10,984 nt of DNA from an uncultured Desulfomonile sp. (GTDB lineage: Bacteria; Desulfobacterota; Desulfomonilia; Desulfomonilales; Desulfomonilaceae), in NCBI GenBank assembly GCA_903920415.1, contig CAIXMD010000426.1:1-10984 (forward strand), read 5' to 3'. Below, in pieces: positions 7,248 through 10,984 of this stretch. The position numbers and the translations under genes are program-made. Below the pieces are notes generated by a model. That model made no database searches. It saw only the letters and a list, made by a program, of their open reading frames with translations, and was not told the origin of the DNA. The number at the start of each line of letters is the position of its first letter. The first letter of the stretch is position 1.

Positions 7248-8468
7248 ATGGCCGGAAACGTATTCGACTTCATGAAACTTTGGACCCAGAGCGACCTGGA
7301 CTCGGAACGAAAACTTCAGAAATTCCTGCTCATGGGGCTGGATAAAGTGGTCCAGGGCCAGAGCGATGTTCTCTCCAAAATTTCAATTGGGCCTGCCATT
7401 GCCGGTCCAATCGTCCGGTGGATGGAAGAATGGGGATACCCGTCGCAGATAAAAGCTGCGCTCAGTGGGGATACCATGACTTTCTCGGGGTACCTGTTCG
7501 GTAGGGAAATAGACAACGAATCGGTCAAGAAAGTAATTCGCGCGGGGACGATTCTCGAAAGGCCATCCGACGGAATCCAGGCCAAGGTATCTTCCGTGGA
7601 CGGCTTGAGAGCAGCGGTTGTTGCTTACGGAAACACCTCCCTGAGCGATGATGAGAGCGCTTTGAGCTGGGATATCATCGCGGAAGTGTGGTCCGACTAC
7701 CGGGACGCATCCGATCCTCGAGCCTTGGATAGGATCTTTCGCGAAGTGGGCACTCAGATTCATGCCGAGACTTTTGAAATTCCCAAGACACGCAAAAACA
7801 CAAAGTACGAGATCGTGGCCGACGAAACGGAACGCCAGATATCGGCATTGCTGGAAAAACTCAGGCGACAGTTGGCTTATGCAGTGCTCAGGTCCAGGCC
7901 GTACCATGACGGCTCAGAGTTTGTTTACGGGAATAAGACCGAAGAGCCCACCATGTGCGGAATCTGTACCTGGCCGATCATAACACAGGCCGAACTCTCC
8001 AATCCCTCGGTTTACGTGAACAAGAATTCCGCGGCCCTCACGAAAACGGATCTGGATGATCTCGCACGGTACCTGTGGCTGGACGAACACGCGGACTACA
8101 ACAAGGGAAACTGGTGGATAGTTTGCCATCCCCTGACTCACCGGTACATTCATGACTTTGATATCGCTTACCGCAGGATGGAGAAGAGTGACAAGGGGGT
8201 GGGATTCTACGTGGACAATTTCGACGCGAAGATCGGCAAGAGTTTCCCAATTCTTTCGGATAGGTACATGCGGCCGGATGTTCTGATCCTGGTGGATTTC
8301 GATGCCACAAAGTACGGATATTTCGCCAACGACAGGATGGACCGCAAGGAGATTCCGACCCAGGGACGTTATCAGCGCTGGCTGATCTCGTTTCAGACGT
8401 ATGGCGTTGTCGTGCGTAGCCCTCGGTCCAACGTGGGAATGATCCGCGGCCTGCCGTTCGCCAGATAA
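7248..8468 (+). CDS. Major capsid protein, SU10-like (DUF5309-type)
   Basis: The 406-residue product is the likely HK97-fold coat protein forming the icosahedral shell. It fits the SU10-like family: an N-terminal helical arm; a region around GDTMTFSGYLFGREIDNESV; then REVGTQIHAETFEIPKTRKN and a helix with an ERQISALLEKLRRQLAYAVL pattern; then TMCGICTWPI, the place of a glycine-rich conserved turn in this family. A WWIVCHPLTHRYI strand follows, then the C-terminal domain ending RSNVGMIRGLPFAR. Context agrees, as it follows portal and scaffold. The ATG has AGAGGAG at 7233-7239 with 8-base spacing, consistent with high expression. C237 and C240 form a CxxC pair that is not typical of coat proteins. 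Family assignment is from remembered pattern, not a search; the coat-protein role is more secure than the subfamily. Confidence 0.82.
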   Translation: MAGNVFDFMKLWTQSDLDSERKLQKFLLMGLDKVVQGQSDVLSKISIGPAIAGPIVRWMEEWGYPSQIKAALSGDTMTFSGYLFGREIDNESVKKVIRAGTILERPSDGIQAKVSSVDGLRAAVVAYGNTSLSDDESALSWDIIAEVWSDYRDASDPRALDRIFREVGTQIHAETFEIPKTRKNTKYEIVADETERQISALLEKLRRQLAYAVLRSRPYHDGSEFVYGNKTEEPTMCGICTWPIITQAELSNPSVYVNKNSAALTKTDLDDLARYLWLDEHADYNKGNWWIVCHPLTHRYIHDFDIAYRRMEKSDKGVGFYVDNFDAKIGKSFPILSDRYMRPDVLILVDFDATKYGYFANDRMDRKEIPTQGRYQRWLISFQTYGVVVRSPRSNVGMIRGLPFAR

Positions 8469-8509
8469 AATAACAGGCAACCCCCGTACAAGGTGAAAGG
8501 AGATTCGAT

Positions 8510-9163
8510 ATGGGCGCCATCTCGAGAAAAACTTCTCGAAAAACAGGTTCAACCCCTCCGGCTTCGGAGTTCTTCGAAGAGTACTATCCTGTTCAAAGCT
8601 TTGCCTGGATTGGAAAATCCGGCGCATCTTCCGGAGATTTCCCACATTGTGGGGATGCTGATTTCGACCAGATAGAGAATGTGAATGTCGCGGGTTTAGA
8701 CATGGCTGCTCACGGACAGAACGCTTATCTTGTCTGGCGGATACCTCACCAGATGGATACGGGAGAGCCTCTGGGAATACAATTGATCTATACCAGCACG
8801 GCAACCCCGGCGGCAACCGTAGCTTCTGCTTCCGGGAAAGTTGCATGGAAGCTGGCTTTCTCCCATATCAGAGAAGGCGACGAGATGAGCGGAATCACTT
8901 ACGATACTCCCCAAGGAAATGGGGAGGATTTCGTGGAGATCAACTACAGCGGGAATAACGCATATTCCGGTGAAGCAAAACTCCTGACATCGACCTGGGC
9001 ACAGGTCTCCGGCTATCTGGATGGTTCATCCGAATCGGGGACCAATTTCGGCCACGGCGACATGGTTATCTTCAGGATTTCAAGAAATTCCGGATCCGTG
9101 TCTTCCAACATCCCTGTGGCCCTGATCGGGGCCGCCATTCGATACCAGAGAGATAGACTCTAA
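8510..9163 (+). CDS. Probable virion protein, beta-rich (head decoration or fibre-like), 217 aa
   Basis: I do not recognise a named family. After a basic, Ser/Thr-rich first 20 residues, the protein alternates short hydrophobic strands with Gly, Ser, Asn and Thr-rich loops, as expected for a beta-sandwich. It ends GDMVIFRISRNSG...VALIGAAIRYQRDRL, a closing pattern seen in small phage structural proteins where a final strand pair completes a jelly roll. There is no signal peptide or membrane segment. The start has AAAGGAG at 8496-8502, 7 bases before the ATG. Its place right after the coat gene, where decoration and head-stabilising proteins are usually found, suggests it coats or completes the head. 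A head fibre is another option. Confidence 0.65.
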   Translation: MGAISRKTSRKTGSTPPASEFFEEYYPVQSFAWIGKSGASSGDFPHCGDADFDQIENVNVAGLDMAAHGQNAYLVWRIPHQMDTGEPLGIQLIYTSTATPAATVASASGKVAWKLAFSHIREGDEMSGITYDTPQGNGEDFVEINYSGNNAYSGEAKLLTSTWAQVSGYLDGSSESGTNFGHGDMVIFRISRNSGSVSSNIPVALIGAAIRYQRDRL

Positions 9164-9173
9164 AAGGTGCATC

Positions 9174-9503
9174 ATGGGCATTTGGCCGATTTTGAGGGAC
9201 GACAACGGCTTTGCTTTGCCCGGTTACGGGTCCGAGCTTGTTACCAGGCGTTACAGCGGTGTGGGGATAAACGGGCAGGCTATTTCCCTGGGAGTAGACG
9301 TAAAGCGGGTTGTTGTCCATGTAGAAGGGAGCACGATCCAAGCCAAGTTCAAGGGCACTGTCCCCGGATCGCAAGAGATCAACTGGACCTCCGACGGAAC
9401 CACGCTTCCGGAACTGACCCTGGTCAAGGAGGCCGACAGCACCATCATCACCGTGGCTTCTTCATCCGGCTCGATCAATGTGTCGGTCATGGCATGGAGA
9501 TAA
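9174..9503 (+). CDS. Small beta-rich probable virion protein (109 aa)
   Basis: No family is recognised. The sequence is a series of short beta-like strands (VKRVVVHVEGSTIQAKF, LTLVKEADSTIITVAS, SINVSVMAW) split by Gly and Ser turns, ending in a strand with Trp-Arg, which fits a compact one-domain beta-sandwich. The ATG lies 10 bases after the stop of the preceding gene, with AAAAGGTG at 9162-9169, so the two are probably translated together. It could be a second decoration protein or a head-completion factor. A longer open frame starts at 9167 in a different phase, but its arginine-rich product looks like a shadow. Confidence 0.65.
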   Translation: MGIWPILRDDNGFALPGYGSELVTRRYSGVGINGQAISLGVDVKRVVVHVEGSTIQAKFKGTVPGSQEINWTSDGTTLPELTLVKEADSTIITVASSSGSINVSVMAWR

Positions 9504-9541
9504 CGCGACATTAATTTCGGCACCGGCCGGAGAGAGGATAC

Positions 9542-10984
9542 ATGCGAATCACTGCCTGCGTGGCGACCAAGAACCGCACCCATATTCTCCATCAATTGCT
9601 CTGGAGCCTCATTCGCCAAGAGTACACAGAATGGGACCTGGTCATTGTGGATGACTCGGACATCCCGGTCCAGTGGAAGGGCCTCGGGATCTATCCCCGG
9701 TTGTTCAGTGAGATTGCACGGACAGGTCATGACATCCGAATCGTTGGAGGCCCGCGAGCGGGACGGATCGGTGCGGCATACCAAATCGGCTTGAGGGCCG
9801 GTGATCGGCGGAATTCCCTTTTTTTGAGAGTCGATGATGATTCGTGGCTGGAACCCGACTACTTGTCACAGCTTGCCCCAGTCATGGCGAATGACCAGGT
9901 GGGAGCTTGCGGCGGGTTATTCCTCCATCCCGGTCAGGAGATCGAGACGCTCGAGCCGGGAGATGAGCGTTATCGACACGCATCCATAGACGGTCTGTCC
10001 GATCAACTGAACATCCAGTGGTACAGGCATTCCAGGACAGACCTCATCCCGGCTGAACACCTCACTGCGAATATTCTTTTCAGCCGGAAATGGCTGGAGA
10101 AAATCAATGGATTCGAAGCCAAGCTTTACCGGCAGCACCGGGACGAAACCCAGGCAAGCTGGCGGCTGAACGTTGAAGGAGCCCAGTTGTATGTCAATCC
10201 TTCCGCAACGGCATGGCACCTCAAGGCGGGTGACGGTGGAGCACGGGGGAATTCTCCCGAAGTGTACCTCGATGATCACAGGAGATTCATGGCTCAACGG
10301 AAAACCATGAAGCCCGGGATACATATCAACCTGGGGCACGGCATGGGAGACGGATTCATGGCCACTCCCATGCTCCAGGCCATGAGGCGTATGAATCCTG
10401 ACCGGAATATAGCGGTATGTGCCCCTTGGGCCGGTTCAATCCTCGAAGGAAACCCCGATGTGGATGAAATTGCCGCTTATCCGCTGGACGCTCAGAGGAC
10501 TATCAGGCTGGATGAATCAGTCTATGCATGGGCAGGCGCTGTAAAATGGAATGGTCACCTGGCCGAGGCGTATTGCAAGATGTTCGACCTGCCTGAGCCG
10601 GAAGATGTTACCCCGAGACTTTTTCTCAACACGGAAAATAATGAGCCGTCAACAAAGTCGATTCACATTCAGCCATACATAGTGGTAGCGCCGTGGTCCT
10701 CCGCCCAGACCTTTGATTTTTTCCAGGTCGGCGGGAACAAGAATTGGCCGCTCGATCGTTGGGCCGGGGTTATTTCATGGGCACATGAGAATGGAATGGC
10801 AGTGGTCCAGCTCAGGGGTACCAGTGAGGAGCCGCTTCTGGCCGGAGTGGACCGTGATTTTTGCGGGAAGCCGCTTAAAGAGACCTTTGCGTGCATATCA
10901 AAAGCCGTCATGGTGATAAGTATAGACACCATGGCCCACCATGCCGCCGCTGCTCTCGGCGTCCCTTCGGTTGTCTTGTGGGGA
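9542..10984 (+). CDS. Two-domain glycosyltransferase, GT2 joined to GT9 (3' end outside window)
   Basis: I translated this by hand as 481 codons with no stop before the window edge. Residues 1 to about 240 form a GT-A family 2 domain: the start MRITACVATKNRTHILHQLL, WDLVIVDDSD at about 32-41, an acidic metal and nucleotide-sugar motif RVDDDSW (D98-D100), and AWHLKAGDGGARG closing the fold. From about residue 260 a GT-B family 9 domain begins, the family of ADP-heptose:LPS heptosyltransferases: HINLGHGMGDGFMATPMLQA, then NPDVDEIAAYPLD, then VVAPWSS, GGNKNWPLDRWAGVIS, and the donor-site strand ISIDTMAHHAAAALGVPSVV at the edge. So one polypeptide may carry two sugar-transfer activities. The start has GAGAGG at 9532-9537, and the gene follows the virion genes by 38 bases on the same strand. 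Substrates are unknown. Only the end of the GT9 domain, and anything after it, is missing. Confidence 0.88.
   Translation, partial: MRITACVATKNRTHILHQLLWSLIRQEYTEWDLVIVDDSDIPVQWKGLGIYPRLFSEIARTGHDIRIVGGPRAGRIGAAYQIGLRAGDRRNSLFLRVDDDSWLEPDYLSQLAPVMANDQVGACGGLFLHPGQEIETLEPGDERYRHASIDGLSDQLNIQWYRHSRTDLIPAEHLTANILFSRKWLEKINGFEAKLYRQHRDETQASWRLNVEGAQLYVNPSATAWHLKAGDGGARGNSPEVYLDDHRRFMAQRKTMKPGIHINLGHGMGDGFMATPMLQAMRRMNPDRNIAVCAPWAGSILEGNPDVDEIAAYPLDAQRTIRLDESVYAWAGAVKWNGHLAEAYCKMFDLPEPEDVTPRLFLNTENNEPSTKSIHIQPYIVVAPWSSAQTFDFFQVGGNKNWPLDRWAGVISWAHENGMAVVQLRGTSEEPLLAGVDRDFCGKPLKETFACISKAVMVISIDTMAHHAAAALGVPSVVLWG

Noticed and set aside
7914..8846. A 310-codon open frame on the minus strand
   Set aside because: It spans antisense to both the coat gene and the next gene; both plus-strand genes have strong ribosome binding sites.
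1..10984. CRISPR arrays, tRNA or rRNA genes, transposases, integrase
   Set aside because: I saw no regular repeat-spacer pattern, cloverleaf or transposase/integrase motif on reading both strands.

Overview
The window joins two unrelated blocks. On the left, on the minus strand, is most of one large membrane-bound multi-PAS sensor histidine kinase, a normal chromosomal signalling gene. On the right, on the plus strand and running off the window, is a head-morphogenesis module of a tailed phage or prophage. A long dCache sensor followed by four PAS domains and an HDFNN-type H box, together with mid-range base composition, is common in Desulfobacterota and other former deltaproteobacteria. That lineage is an inference from style, not a proof. 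The window contains no tRNA, rRNA, integrase or insertion sequence that would fix the host or the ends of the element.

Layout: 1-3349 (minus) sensor kinase, cut by the left edge inside its ATPase domain; 3350-3618 divergent intergenic region with a good sigma70-like promoter (TTGACC-N17-CATAAT) pointing right and a small inverted repeat; 3619-3840 a 73-residue orphan protein; 3843-4004 a possible 53-residue membrane peptide overlapping the next start; 3920-5971 portal protein; 6054-6341 a 95-residue unknown; 6407-7183 probable scaffolding protein, apparently starting at TTG behind a perfect Shine-Dalgarno; 7248-8468 major capsid protein of the SU10-like (DUF5309-type) kind; 8510-9163 and 9174-9503 two small beta-rich probable virion proteins; 9542 to the right edge a two-domain glycosyltransferase (GT-A family 2 domain joined to a GT-B family 9 domain).

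The plus-strand genes are tightly spaced, share one direction and nearly all have good ribosome binding sites, so they probably form one late operon. The portal makes the packaging vertex, the scaffold and major capsid protein build the prohead, and the two beta-rich proteins probably decorate or complete it. The double glycosyltransferase is the unexpected member: it could modify a virion protein, or alter host surface sugars. No terminase lies beside the portal, where it is normally found. Instead the kinase begins about 570 bases upstream in the opposite direction, so the left end of the phage element probably falls in the gap. Whether this is an intact prophage, a decayed remnant or a gene-transfer-agent-like locus cannot be decided from the window.
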